Source: Arthrobacter sp. Bi83
GTDB lineage: Bacteria; Actinomycetota; Actinomycetes; Actinomycetales; Micrococcaceae
Assembly: GCF_918698095.1 (NCBI RefSeq)
Contig: NZ_CAKKLY010000011.1
Location: 29,822 to 93,821 of the forward strand
Length of the DNA stretch: 64,000 nt
Direction of reading: 5' to 3'
Below, one piece after another: positions 17,311 to 25,764 of this stretch (position 1 is the first letter of the stretch; the number at the start of each line of letters is the position of its first letter). The notes beneath the pieces were generated by a model, which searched no databases, was not told the origin of the DNA, and saw only the letters and a list, made by a program, of their open reading frames with translations. A program made the translations under genes and the position numbers.

Positions 17311-18159
17311 GTGACAGAACTTGGAAGACACAAGCTGGGTAAACACAGTGCGGCCAACCTGAGCCCCGACCTTGACGATTTTGAGCTGGCATCCGGCCTG
17401 GTCCGCGAAGCGGGAATGCTGGCGCTGATGATGCGGCAGGGCGGCCTTGACGCCCAGCGCAAGACCTCGGTTTCCGACGTCGTCACCGCGGCAGACCATG
17501 CCGCCGAAGCCTACGTGCTGGAACAGCTGCAGCGCTGCCGGCCCAACGACGGCGTGCTCGGCGAGGAAGGAGCGGCCGTCCGTGGAAGCAGCGGCCGTAC
17601 CTGGGTCATTGATCCCGTGGACGGCACCTACAACTTCCTGAACGGATCCACGTACTGGTGCTCGGCGATTGCCCTGAAAGATGAATCCGATGTGCTGCTC
17701 GGTGCCATCTTCCAGCCGGAGGAGGACAAACTGTGGCTGGGCGGCACGGGCCGCGCGGCCACGCTTAACGGCGCCCCCCTCACCACGTTCCAGCCGGCCG
17801 GCGCGGACCGCAGCGCGGCCCCGCTCGCCGACATCGGCGCCGCCACGTACATCCACCCCCGCTGGCTGGCGGACCCCATGTGCGCCATGCCCTGGCATGC
17901 TGCCGCCACTTCCGCGGCGACGCTGCGCATGCTCGGGTCCGGCTCCTGCGACCTCGGGCGCGTGGCCGACGGAGAGCTCGGCTGCTGGTTCCAGCACAGC
18001 TGCCCGGAGTGGGACTGGCTTCCGGGGAAAGCAATTGTGCTCGCCGCCGGCGGCGCCGCCGGAAGCGTCTCCGTGAACGGCCTTGAGTGGTTCATGGCAG
18101 GGGGCGCGACGGCGGTACACCAGTTGCGTGCGGCTCTTGAGTCAGGCTCTGTGGACTAG
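17311..18159 (+). CDS. Inositol monophosphatase family protein
   Basis: A 282-residue Mg-dependent, Li-sensitive-type phosphatase. The metal-binding motifs are GEEG near residue 88, WVIDPVDGTYNFLNG near 101-115, and the C-terminal PEWDWLPGKAIVLAAGG, where the family's usual WDxAAG reads WDWLPG. The altered C-terminal motif is common among actinobacterial members acting on histidinol-phosphate, inositol-phosphate or FBP; the substrate is not decided here. The gene is leaderless with a GTG start. It is distant from the iol island and need not relate to it. Confidence 0.85.
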   Translation: MTELGRHKLGKHSAANLSPDLDDFELASGLVREAGMLALMMRQGGLDAQRKTSVSDVVTAADHAAEAYVLEQLQRCRPNDGVLGEEGAAVRGSSGRTWVIDPVDGTYNFLNGSTYWCSAIALKDESDVLLGAIFQPEEDKLWLGGTGRAATLNGAPLTTFQPAGADRSAAPLADIGAATYIHPRWLADPMCAMPWHAAATSAATLRMLGSGSCDLGRVADGELGCWFQHSCPEWDWLPGKAIVLAAGGAAGSVSVNGLEWFMAGGATAVHQLRAALESGSVD

Positions 18160-18177
18160 CTATTGCGGCGCGGCCCC

Positions 18178-18232
18178 GCTTCTCGGGGACCGGCTTCTCG
18201 GGGACAAGCGTTGCGACGCCGGATCCGGCGTC
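18178..18232. repeat. Small direct repeat and 18-bp palindrome between the phosphatase and pcrA
   Basis: GCTTCTCGGGGAC occurs twice with a 15-base period (18178-18190 and 18193-18205). It is followed by the perfect palindrome GACGCCGGATCCGGCGTC (18215-18232). The first copy can also pair CCCCG/CGGGG. It could terminate the phosphatase transcript; it lacks a T-run. Confidence 0.4.
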
Positions 18233-18284
18233 ATCCACAGGCCGGAAATCAGTGTCAGCCCCACCGCCTAGACTTGTAGTCACC

Positions 18285-20798
18285 ATGGATATGTTGTTTG
18301 ACCCGTACGCTGACGGACCGTTCAAGGCAGGCGCGCAGGCGGCCGCCCTCACCAAGTCGCGCCCTGAATCCGGGCTGTCGCCGGCCGACTTCGGCGGCGG
18401 GGGCCCTCGCCGGGCGGAGCCTTCCGGAGGCCCGGCGGGTGACTGGGCGCGGCCCCAGCTGCCGGACGCCGGCGCCCTGCTGCAGGGGCTGAACCCGCAG
18501 CAGGAAGAGGCCGTCAAACACGCCGGCAGCGCTTTGCTGATCGTGGCTGGCGCTGGCTCAGGCAAGACCCGCGTCCTCAGTAACCGGATTGCCTACCTGA
18601 TTGCCACCAAGCGCGCCCACCACGGCGAGATCCTCGCCATCACCTTCACCAACAAGGCCGCCGCCGAAATGCGGGAACGCATCCAAGCGCTGGTGGGCGG
18701 CCGGGCCAAGATCATGTGGATTTCTACCTTCCACTCGTCCTGCGTGCGCATCCTCCGGCAGGAAGCCGCCAACGTCGGGCTCAAGTCCAATTTCTCCATC
18801 TATGACTCCGCGGATTCCCTGCGGCTCGTCACGCAGGTGTCCAAAGCCCTGGACCTGGACCCCAAGAAGTTCGCCCCCAAGGCCATCCAGCACAAGATCT
18901 CGGCGCTCAAGAACGAGCTGATTGACGCTGACGCCTATGCGTCCTCGGCGAACCACAACGATCCCTTCGAGCAGGCCGTGGCGGATGTCTTCAAGGGCTA
19001 CACCCAGCGTCTCCGCCAGGCCAACGCCATGGACTTCGACGACCTCATCGCCGAGACCGTCTACATGTTCAGGGCGTTCCCGGCGCTGGCTGATTCCTAT
19101 CGGCGACGCTTCCGGCACGTGCTGGTAGACGAATACCAGGACACCAACCACGCGCAGTACGCGCTGGTCCGGGAAATCGTGGGTGAGGGGCCGGGAGCGG
19201 CCGAGCTCACCGTTGTGGGCGATTCCGATCAGTCCATCTACGCCTTCCGCGGGGCCGACATCCGCAACATCGTGGAGTTCGAGAAGGACTACCCCGACGC
19301 CCGCACGATCAAGCTCGAACAAAACTACCGCTCCACCCAGAACATCCTGAGCGCCGCGAACTCCGTCATCTCCCGCAATCCGAACCGGCCCGAGAAGCGC
19401 CTGTGGACGGCGGAGGGCGCGGGCCACAAGATCATCGGCTACGTGGGTGAAAACGAACACGACGAAGCCCAGTTCATCGCCAAGGAGATTGACCGGCTGC
19501 AGGACGAGGACAACCTCCGCCCCGGGGACGTCGCCATCTTCTACCGCACCAACGCCCAGTCGCGGTCCATCGAGGACGTCCTGGTGCGGGTGGGCCTGCC
19601 CTACAAGGTGGTGGGCGGCACGCGGTTCTACGAGCGCAAGGAAATCAAGGACGCCCTCGCCTACCTGCGCGTGCTGGTCAACCCGGACGACGACGTCAAC
19701 CTCCGGCGCGTCCTTAACGAACCGAAGCGCGGGATCGGCGACCGTGCCGAGGGCGCCGTGGCTGCTCTCGCGGAACGCGAACGGACTTCCTTCATGGCGG
19801 CGGCCCGGCGCGCCGACCAGGCGCCCGGCATGGCCACCCGCTCGGTGAACGCCGTGCTCGGCTTCGTTAAGCTCCTCGACGACCTCGCCGAGGTCGCCGC
19901 CGGGTCCGGCGCCGCGGCGGCACTGGAAGCCGTGCTTGAACAGACCGGCTATCTCGCCGGGCTGCGCTCCAGCACCGATCCGCAGGACGAATCCCGGGTG
20001 GAGAACCTCGCGGAACTCGTCGCCGTCGTGCGGGAATACGAACAGGAGAATCCGGAGGGCTCCTTGGGCGCCTTCCTGGAGCAGGTCTCGCTCGTTGCGG
20101 ATGCCGACCAGATTCCAGACGCCCCAGGGGCAGACATCGATGCCGCAGTTGCCGAGGCCAAGCGGCTGGGGGTCGTCACCCTGATGACGCTGCACACGGC
20201 CAAGGGCCTCGAATTCCCCGTGGTGTTCCTGACCGGCATGGAGCACGGACTCTTCCCCCACCAGCGCTCCGCCACCGACCCCAAGGAACTGGCCGAGGAG
20301 CGCCGGCTGGCCTATGTGGGTCTGACGCGTGCCCGGAAGCGGCTGTACGTCACCCGCTCCGAGGTGCGGAGCATGTGGGGCCAAAGCCAGTACAACCCCG
20401 CCAGCCAGTTCCTGGAAGAGATCCCCTCGGAGCTCGTCGAATGGAAACGCGAGGGCACCAGCAGGCAGACCGGCGGCTGGGGGAGCGGCGCATCCATCGG
20501 TTCCAGCCGGTATGGCGGATCGTTCTGGGGAGCAGGGACGGCCCGCGGCGCCAAGGCAGACGCCTCGGCAGGCTTCAACGCGGACGTTCCCGCCGCCGTC
20601 GCGAAGAACCGGGTACAGCCGCAAAAGGAAGTTGTAGCAGTCAGCGTGGGCGACAAAGTCAACCACACCAGCTTCGGTAACGGGACTGTTCTGGCAGTGG
20701 AAGGTGCGGGGGACAAGACTGTGGCGAAGGTGAAGTTCGACGTCGGCGAGAAACGGCTGCTGCTGCGCTACGCGCCGCTGACCAAGCTCGACGCCTGA
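18285..20798 (+). CDS. pcrA: ATP-dependent DNA helicase PcrA/UvrD
   Basis: An 837-residue superfamily 1A 3'-5' helicase for nucleotide-excision and replication repair. All motifs are present in order: Q-motif LNPQQEEAV, I AGAGSGKTRVL, Ia FTNKAAAEM, II VDEYQDTN, III GDSDQSIYAFRGAD, IV EQNYRST, V TLHTAKGLEFPVVFLTG, VI YVGLTRARKRLYVT. The last ~55 residues (VGDKVNHTSFGNGTVLAVEG) are the PcrA C-terminal Tudor-like domain that contacts RNA polymerase. About 75 N-terminal residues before the Q-motif are Gly/Pro/Ala rich. The start ATG 18285 lies 10 bases after TAGACT (18269-18274), so the leader is very short; the open frame upstream has no signal. Confidence 0.95.
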   Translation: MDMLFDPYADGPFKAGAQAAALTKSRPESGLSPADFGGGGPRRAEPSGGPAGDWARPQLPDAGALLQGLNPQQEEAVKHAGSALLIVAGAGSGKTRVLSNRIAYLIATKRAHHGEILAITFTNKAAAEMRERIQALVGGRAKIMWISTFHSSCVRILRQEAANVGLKSNFSIYDSADSLRLVTQVSKALDLDPKKFAPKAIQHKISALKNELIDADAYASSANHNDPFEQAVADVFKGYTQRLRQANAMDFDDLIAETVYMFRAFPALADSYRRRFRHVLVDEYQDTNHAQYALVREIVGEGPGAAELTVVGDSDQSIYAFRGADIRNIVEFEKDYPDARTIKLEQNYRSTQNILSAANSVISRNPNRPEKRLWTAEGAGHKIIGYVGENEHDEAQFIAKEIDRLQDEDNLRPGDVAIFYRTNAQSRSIEDVLVRVGLPYKVVGGTRFYERKEIKDALAYLRVLVNPDDDVNLRRVLNEPKRGIGDRAEGAVAALAERERTSFMAAARRADQAPGMATRSVNAVLGFVKLLDDLAEVAAGSGAAAALEAVLEQTGYLAGLRSSTDPQDESRVENLAELVAVVREYEQENPEGSLGAFLEQVSLVADADQIPDAPGADIDAAVAEAKRLGVVTLMTLHTAKGLEFPVVFLTGMEHGLFPHQRSATDPKELAEERRLAYVGLTRARKRLYVTRSEVRSMWGQSQYNPASQFLEEIPSELVEWKREGTSRQTGGWGSGASIGSSRYGGSFWGAGTARGAKADASAGFNADVPAAVAKNRVQPQKEVVAVSVGDKVNHTSFGNGTVLAVEGAGDKTVAKVKFDVGEKRLLLRYAPLTKLDA

Positions 20799-20800
20799 CC

Positions 20801-21565
20801 GTGGCGGGCCGCCTCGCCATGCCGTCGGGCAGGATCCCCGCGCTCCGCCGGATAGTGCGGCGGCAGCCAGCCCGCCGGATGGCATCCGGGATCGCGGCCC
20901 TCGCGCTGCTGGCGGCCACAGGCTGTTCCGTCGCGGTGCCGGATCCCGGGTACACGCCGCCGCCTCCTCCGCCGGCCCTCGAACAGCTGAAGCAGGCCCC
21001 GCTGGCCGACGCCGCCGGGTTCACCGCAGGTGAGGACGCCGTGGCCTTCGTTACTGCCGACCGGAACGTGGTGTGCGCCCTGACGTCTGCCCGCGGCGCC
21101 CACCTCAACCTGCCGTACGAACCGAACAGTTTCAATGACCCTGCCACCAGGAAACTGGACACCGTTCCCGTGGCACATTGCGAACTGGCCTTCTATCCCG
21201 CACCGGAAGCCCGGGATGTCAGGGATGACTGCACGGGGACAGGCCTGGGCTACCTTGGCGGGGCGGCCCTGCTCACCCCTGACCGGGCCACTTACGGCGA
21301 GTGCCGGTCCGGCGTCACCGAGATGGAATCCGAATACGGCCCCAAGGGCAGCCGGGGCGGGGTGATCGCCAAGCTGCCTGTCCTGCCCGACGGCGCAAAC
21401 CTCGAACGCAACGGTCTGCGGTGCTCTTCGTACAACAACGGGGTGGCCTGCGGCAACGTCTCCGGCGGCGTTGCTTTCTTCGTCAGCCGCGATCATTACG
21501 AACTCATCTCCGACGCGGGCAAAAAGGCCTCCGCCGCACCGTCCAAGGCCCCAAAATCCCCGTAA
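20801..21565 (+). CDS. Secreted lipoprotein of unknown function
   Basis: A 254-residue protein with a basic N-terminus, a hydrophobic segment and a lipobox (LLAATGCS), then a Pro-rich linker (YTPPPPPP) and an extracellular domain with six or more cysteines, probably disulfide-bonded (VVCAL, HCEL, DDCTG, GECRSG, LRCSSYNNGVACGN). The repeating pattern 'C-x-SYNNGVACGN' and 'FVSRDHYEL' is common in actinobacterial surface proteins with no assigned role. It starts with GTG two bases after the pcrA stop, so it may share the pcrA transcript. An alternative ATG is at 20819. Confidence 0.75.
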   Translation: MAGRLAMPSGRIPALRRIVRRQPARRMASGIAALALLAATGCSVAVPDPGYTPPPPPPALEQLKQAPLADAAGFTAGEDAVAFVTADRNVVCALTSARGAHLNLPYEPNSFNDPATRKLDTVPVAHCELAFYPAPEARDVRDDCTGTGLGYLGGAALLTPDRATYGECRSGVTEMESEYGPKGSRGGVIAKLPVLPDGANLERNGLRCSSYNNGVACGNVSGGVAFFVSRDHYELISDAGKKASAAPSKAPKSP

Positions 21566-21789
21566 TCATGCGGTTTTTCTACGGTCAATAGAATAGTGTC
21601 CTTACTCACATAACAGGTACTCTGGAACGGGCCTGTCCCCATGAAGGACTAGAGTTCCGAGAGGAGCATTGCGCCGCGTGGCTCGTTTCCGGACATGCCG
21701 CAGGCGCGTTTATTCCGCAGCCCGGTCCACATCTGTGGTGTTTTCCGGCTGTACAGAAACTACTTCGACGTAGAAGAGGACACTAAACC
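21566..21789. promoter_or_regulatory. Promoter and leader region of sucCD
   Basis: 224 bases separate the lipoprotein gene from sucC. TAGAAT/TAGTGT words at about 21590-21600 are the best -10 candidates, implying a leader well over 150 bases. GAGGA lies 11 bases before the GTG start. Imperfect complementary arms (TCTGGAAC ... GTTCCGAGA) lie in the leader. Nothing diagnostic of a known riboswitch is seen. Confidence 0.35.
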
Positions 21790-22959
21790 GTGGACCTGTT
21801 TGAATATCAGGCGCGCGATATGTTCGAGGCGCACGGTGTACCCGTGCTTGCTGGCATCGTGGCGCATACCCCTGAAGAAGCAAAGGCAGCTGCCGAGAAG
21901 ATCGGCGGCGTAACTGTCGTAAAGGCGCAGGTCAAGGCCGGTGGCCGCGGCAAAGCCGGCGGCGTCAAGGTCGCCAAGACCGCCGACGAGGCGTTTGAAC
22001 ACTCCACCAACATCCTCGGCATGGACATCAAGGGCCACACCGTCCACCGGGTCATGATCGCCCAGGGCGCGGACATCGCCGAGGAATACTACTTCTCCGT
22101 CCTCCTGGACCGGGCGAACCGCAACTACCTGGCCATGTGCTCGGTTGAAGGCGGCATGGAAATCGAGCAGCTCGCCGTTGAGCGGCCCGAGGCCCTTGCC
22201 AAGATCGCGATCGACCCGGCCGTAGGCATCGACCAGGCCAAGGCCGACGAAATCGTCGCCGCCGCAGGCTTCGCCGAGGAACTGCGCAGCAAGGTCGCCG
22301 GCGTCATCCTGAAGCTCTGGGACGTTTTCAAGAAGGAAGACGCCACTCTCGTGGAGGTCAACCCGCTGGTACTGACCGGCGCAGGCGACATTGTCGCCCT
22401 CGACGGCAAGGTCTCCCTTGACGAGAACGCCGACTTCCGCCACCCGAAGCACGCCGCCCTTGAAGACAAGGACGCTGCCGACCCGCTCGAGGCCAAGGCC
22501 AAGGCGCAGGACCTCAACTACGTCAAGCTCGACGGCGAAGTTGGCATCATCGGCAACGGCGCGGGCCTCGTCATGTCTACCCTCGACGTAGTCGCGTACG
22601 CCGGTGAGAACCACGGCAACGTCAAGCCCGCCAACTTCCTGGATATCGGCGGTGGAGCTTCCGCCGAGGTCATGGCTGCCGGCCTTGACGTCATCCTGGG
22701 CGACGAGCAGGTCAAGGCCGTGTTCGTAAACGTCTTCGGCGGCATCACCGCCTGTGACGCGGTGGCCAAGGGCATCGTGGGCGCACTGGCCGAACTGGGC
22801 CACTCCGCCAACAAGCCGCTGGTTGTCCGCCTCGACGGCAACAACGTTGAAGAAGGCCGCCGCATCCTGGCCGAGGCAAACCACCCGCTGGTTACCCTGG
22901 CCGCCACCATGGACGAGGGCGCCGACAAGGCCGCCGAGCTCGCCAACGCAGCCCGCTGA
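21790..22959 (+). CDS. sucC: Succinate-CoA ligase (ADP-forming), beta subunit
   Basis: The beta subunit of the TCA-cycle enzyme converting succinyl-CoA to succinate with ATP formation; 389 residues, full length. It has the N-terminal [19 protein letters not shown], the ATP-grasp region ([18 protein letters not shown]), LVEVNPLV and the C-terminal [13 protein letters not shown] and [17 protein letters not shown] that contact the alpha subunit. GTG start with GAGGA upstream. sucD follows after 30 bases on the same transcript. Confidence 0.97.
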   Translation: MDLFEYQARDMFEAHGVPVLAGIVAHTPEEAKAAAEKIGGVTVVKAQVKAGGRGKAGGVKVAKTADEAFEHSTNILGMDIKGHTVHRVMIAQGADIAEEYYFSVLLDRANRNYLAMCSVEGGMEIEQLAVERPEALAKIAIDPAVGIDQAKADEIVAAAGFAEELRSKVAGVILKLWDVFKKEDATLVEVNPLVLTGAGDIVALDGKVSLDENADFRHPKHAALEDKDAADPLEAKAKAQDLNYVKLDGEVGIIGNGAGLVMSTLDVVAYAGENHGNVKPANFLDIGGGASAEVMAAGLDVILGDEQVKAVFVNVFGGITACDAVAKGIVGALAELGHSANKPLVVRLDGNNVEEGRRILAEANHPLVTLAATMDEGADKAAELANAAR

Positions 22960-22989
22960 TCGAGCCTGTCGAGATCTAGGAAAGAAAAC

Positions 22990-23892
22990 ATGTCTATTTA
23001 TCTGAACAAGGACTCCAAGGTCATCGTCCAGGGCATCACCGGCGGCGAAGGCACCAAGCACACCGCCCTCATGCTCAAGGCAGGCACCAACATTGTTGGC
23101 GGCGTCAACGCCCGCAAGGCCGGCACCACCGTGCTGCACGGCGACAACGAGATCACGGTCTTCGGCACCGTCAAGGAAGCCATGGCAGAGACCGGCGCCG
23201 ACGTCTCCATCGTCTTCGTCCCGCCGGCATTCACCAAGAACGCCGTTGTTGAAGCCATCGAGGCCGGCATCGGCTTGGTCGTTGTCATCACCGAAGGTGT
23301 TCCGGTCCAGGACTCCGCAGAGTTCTGGGCGCTGGCACAGTCCAAGGTGGACGCCGAGGGCAACCAGGTCACCCGCATCATCGGACCGAACTGCCCCGGC
23401 ATCATCACCCCGGGTGAAGCCCTCGTCGGCATCACCCCGGCGAACATCACCGGCAAGGGCCCCATCGGCCTGGTATCCAAGTCCGGCACCCTGACCTACC
23501 AGATGATGTACGAACTGCGCGACCTTGGCTTCTCCACCGCCATCGGCATCGGCGGCGACCCTGTCATCGGCACCACGCACATCGACGCCCTGGCGGCGTT
23601 CGAAGCTGACCCGGAGACCAAGGCGATCGTCATGATCGGCGAAATCGGCGGCGACGCCGAAGAGCGTGCTGCGGACTTCATCAAGGCCAACGTCACCAAG
23701 CCGGTTGTCGGCTACGTGGCAGGCTTCACCGCGCCGGAAGGCAAGACCATGGGCCACGCAGGCGCCATCGTCTCCGGTTCGGCCGGTACTGCACAGGCCA
23801 AGAAGGAAGCCCTCGAGGCTGCCGGCGTGAAGGTCGGCAAGACGCCGTCCGAGACCGCGAAACTGCTGCGCGAAGTCTACGCAACGCTGTAA
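22990..23892 (+). CDS. sucD: Succinate-CoA ligase (ADP-forming), alpha subunit
   Basis: The alpha subunit, 300 residues. It binds CoA and carries the phosphorylated active-site histidine, in [20 protein letters not shown] near residue 248. The CoA-binding Rossmann start is [20 protein letters not shown] and the ligand region [12 protein letters not shown] near 138. An AGGAAAG ribosome site precedes the ATG. It forms the heteromer with SucC. Confidence 0.97.
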   Translation: MSIYLNKDSKVIVQGITGGEGTKHTALMLKAGTNIVGGVNARKAGTTVLHGDNEITVFGTVKEAMAETGADVSIVFVPPAFTKNAVVEAIEAGIGLVVVITEGVPVQDSAEFWALAQSKVDAEGNQVTRIIGPNCPGIITPGEALVGITPANITGKGPIGLVSKSGTLTYQMMYELRDLGFSTAIGIGGDPVIGTTHIDALAAFEADPETKAIVMIGEIGGDAEERAADFIKANVTKPVVGYVAGFTAPEGKTMGHAGAIVSGSAGTAQAKKEALEAAGVKVGKTPSETAKLLREVYATL

Positions 23893-23908
23893 CCCAGCCT
23901 AAAAACAG

Positions 23909-23970
23909 CGCGGGGTCACTCCCGGCCCAATCCACCCCCGGATTGGGCTGGGAGTGACCCCGCGTTTTTT
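23909..23970 (+). terminator. Rho-independent terminator of sucCD
   Basis: A long GC-rich stem: 15 pairs (23909-23923 with 23950-23964), one mismatch, then nine inner pairs (23925-23933 with 23940-23948), immediately followed by six Ts (23965-23970). It begins 16 bases after the sucD stop. Confidence 0.92.
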
Positions 23971-23986
23971 GCTTAAGGGGTACCTC

Positions 23987-24053
23987 TTGCGCGGCATCGT
24001 GGGCGGGTCTAGGCTGGTTAACAACCGATAGGTTGATCAACTGATACGTTGAT
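23987..24053 (+). promoter_or_regulatory. Promoter and likely operator of the ArsR/SRPBCC pair
   Basis: -35 TTGCGC (23987-23992), 17-base spacer, -10 TAGGCT (24010-24015), with a start near 24022. Just downstream are two direct repeats, GATAGGTTGAT (24027-24037) and GATACGTTGAT (24043-24053), period 16, overlapping the palindrome GTTGATCAAC (24032-24041). Placed over the transcription start region, they fit autorepression by the ArsR protein. Confidence 0.55.
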
Positions 24054-24090
24054 TACATTCAGAAAGAACCAGGCAAGAGAAGCAAAGGCA

Positions 24091-24462
24091 GTGGCAGCGG
24101 ACACGGGCAGTGACGACGACCTCCTCGACTTGGCCTTCCTGGCCCTGTCCGATCCGGTCCGCCGCCGCCTCATCTCCCGGCTCAGCAAGGGCCCCGCCAC
24201 CGTCAATGAACTGGCCGAACCCTTCGCGATCACCAAGCAGGCGATCTCGAAGCACATCCAGGTCCTCGAGCAGGCGCAGCTGGTAACGCGTACCCGTGAT
24301 GCCCAGCGCCGGCCCGTCCACCTGAACCCCGCACGGCTCGAAGCGCTCACCGCGTGGATTGACCAGTACCGGTTGGTCCGTGAGGCGCAGTTCCGCAGCC
24401 TCGACGCCGTGCTCCGCACCAATGCCGCGCCAAGCGGCACCAGTCAAAAGGACAGACAATGA
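24091..24462 (+). CDS. ArsR-family winged-helix repressor
   Basis: A 123-residue regulator with the ArsR/SmtB fold: FLALSDPVRRRLISRLSKGP, then VNELAEPFAITKQAISKHIQ (recognition helix) and a beta-wing LVTRTRDAQRRPVHL. No metal-binding ELCVCDL motif is present, so it belongs to the metal-independent group paired with SRPBCC (AHSA1) proteins. GTG 24091 is preferred because the domain begins soon after; a TTG at 24049 would add 14 residues but lies inside the putative operator. It overlaps the next gene as ATGA. Confidence 0.82.
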   Translation: MAADTGSDDDLLDLAFLALSDPVRRRLISRLSKGPATVNELAEPFAITKQAISKHIQVLEQAQLVTRTRDAQRRPVHLNPARLEALTAWIDQYRLVREAQFRSLDAVLRTNAAPSGTSQKDRQ

Positions 24463-24932
24463 GCAACGCGCTTAAACTCACCGTCCCGGACGGCGTCCCG
24501 TTCATCGATTACGAGCGGGAGTTCGACTTCCCGGTCGCTGATGTGTTCCGCGCCCACAAGGAGCCGGAGCTGATCACCCAGTGGCTGGGCCCGCGCGGCA
24601 CCAACGTGGACATCGACCACTATGACTTCCGCTCCGGCGGCAGCTACCTGTACAACCACACCGGCCCCGACGGGGTGTCTTACGAGTTCAGCGGCATCTT
24701 CCATACAGTCCGCGAGAACGACTTCGCCATCCAGACCTTCGAGTTCAGCGGCTACCCGGACGTAGTCAGCATCGAATTCATGAATTTCGAGGACCTCGGC
24801 GGCGGCCGCTGCCGGCTGAGGGGTCATTCTGTCTATCCCACCCAGGAGGCGCGCGACGGCATGGCCCAGTCCGGCATGGAGGGCGGCTTGAGCGACGGTT
24901 ATGAACGGCTGGAGGAGTTGCTCGCCAAGTAG
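24459..24932 (+). CDS. SRPBCC (AHSA1-type) domain protein
   Basis: A 157-residue START/Bet v1-like protein with the AHSA1 pattern: EREFDFPVADVFRAHKEPEL near residue 20, ITQWLGP, FRSGGSYLY, and the C-terminal helix DGYERLEELLAK. Such proteins bind small hydrophobic ligands. In the common ArsR-SRPBCC operons the partner is thought to support stress or drug responses, but the ligand is unknown. Translation is coupled to the ArsR gene by a 4-base overlap. Confidence 0.85.
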   Translation: MSNALKLTVPDGVPFIDYEREFDFPVADVFRAHKEPELITQWLGPRGTNVDIDHYDFRSGGSYLYNHTGPDGVSYEFSGIFHTVRENDFAIQTFEFSGYPDVVSIEFMNFEDLGGGRCRLRGHSVYPTQEARDGMAQSGMEGGLSDGYERLEELLAK

Positions 24933-24939
24933 TTCCGCT

Positions 24940-25024
24940 TGCCGCAATACACCAAAAGTACGACGCCGGGCGGTCACCTTTATGGAGAAGGTGACCGCCC
25001 GGCGTCGTACTTCTTTCTGCGGCA
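24940..25024 (+). terminator. Long perfect hairpin after the SRPBCC gene
   Basis: A perfect 25-bp stem (24956-24980 with 24988-25012) around a 7-base loop, flanked by outer 7-bp arms TGCCGCA (24940-24946) and TGCGGCA (25018-25024). A short T-rich run follows the main stem. It begins 24 bases after the stop and ends before the tautomerase promoter, so it probably ends the ArsR operon. The stem is unusually long for a plain terminator. Confidence 0.6.
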
Positions 25025-25088
25025 GGTTTCTGCGCATCCGGGCGGGGGCGCGATGTGACGGCTCATGCCCGGTTCCTTGTCGAATAAC

Positions 25089-25118
25089 TTTGATAGTATG
25101 TCAGGACAAACTATCAAA
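25089..25118. promoter_or_regulatory. 30-bp palindromic operator before the tautomerase gene
   Basis: TTTGATAGT (25089-25097) and ACTATCAAA (25110-25118) are exact complements centred on the same point as the inner TGTC-AG-GACA (25099-25108), giving 13 of 14 paired positions. Its right half contains ATGTCAGGACAAACTAT (25098-25114), identical over 17 bases to the site before the ABC importer at 40520-40536. It is the best-formed member of the proposed inositol-regulator site family. Confidence 0.7.
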
Positions 25119-25127
25119 GGAGCAGAA

Positions 25128-25532
25128 GTGCCACTCGTGCGCATCGATGTCAATGCGGGCCGCAGTCCCGAAGAACTGCAGCAACTCAGCCGGGGGATCC
25201 ATGACGCCATCCTGGCTGAGTATGGCCTCCCGGAGCGTGACTACTTCCATATCATGACCGAGCATCCTGCGGGCCAGATTGTCGCCCAGGACGCCGGGCT
25301 CGGTTTTGAGCGGACCCCGGAAGTGGTCATGATCCAGATCTTCACGCAGGCCGGCCGCAGCCAGGAAGCCAAGCAGGCCCTTTTTGCGGCGGTGGCAGCG
25401 AAACTGGGGAACCTTGGGGTTGCCGGCGAGAACGTATTTATCGGTTATGTGGAAAATGCAGCGGGGGACTGGTCGTTCGGATTTGGCCGCGCCCAGTACG
25501 TCACCGGTGAGTTGGCGGTCCCCCGGAAGTAG
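25128..25532 (+). CDS. 4-oxalocrotonate tautomerase-family protein
   Basis: A 134-residue tautomerase-superfamily protein. After removal of the start residue the N-terminus is Pro (VPLVRIDVNAG, GTG start), the catalytic base of the family; this decides the start, supported by AAAGGAG at the right distance. HIMTEHPAGQIV and VMIQIFTQAGRSQEAKQALFAAV match the longer 4-OT-like group. It lies directly upstream of the inositol operon and has the strongest copy of the shared operator, so it is probably co-regulated. It may act on keto-enol intermediates of inositol breakdown; this is inference. An upstream ATG at 25065 lies in the operator region and is rejected. Confidence 0.85.
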   Translation: MPLVRIDVNAGRSPEELQQLSRGIHDAILAEYGLPERDYFHIMTEHPAGQIVAQDAGLGFERTPEVVMIQIFTQAGRSQEAKQALFAAVAAKLGNLGVAGENVFIGYVENAAGDWSFGFGRAQYVTGELAVPRK

Positions 25533-25621
25533 CATCGTCCGTCGTCCGCACGGGCCTGCATTGCCCGTGCTCCACGCGGGGCTTGTCCAACGTTTTGGGC
25601 TGCCAAATGCAGGTTGTAAAT

Positions 25622-25651
25622 ATGTCAGTACAAACCTTTGACAGGACATTA
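25622..25651. promoter_or_regulatory. Double operator-like site before iolC
   Basis: Two variants of the shared word lie 15 bases apart: ATGTCAGTACAAAC (25622-25635) and TGACAGGACATTA (25639-25651), the second overlapping a TTGACA -35 candidate (25638-25643). Both fit the TGTC-N2-GACA dyad with one change each. Repression of the iolC operon from this position is the simplest reading. Confidence 0.55.
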
Positions 25652-25764
25652 ATTCTAGGGCAAAGTAGGTGATGTGGTCCCGCTCACGGGGGCCGCGACG
25701 CACCGGAGCCCTGGCTGTTCGGCTGCTTAGGTACAGAGTTTAAACAGAAAGGTCCGCGATCACC

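Noticed and set aside
25065..25127. ATG start for the tautomerase at 25065
   Set aside because: It would bury the catalytic proline and run through the 30-bp operator.
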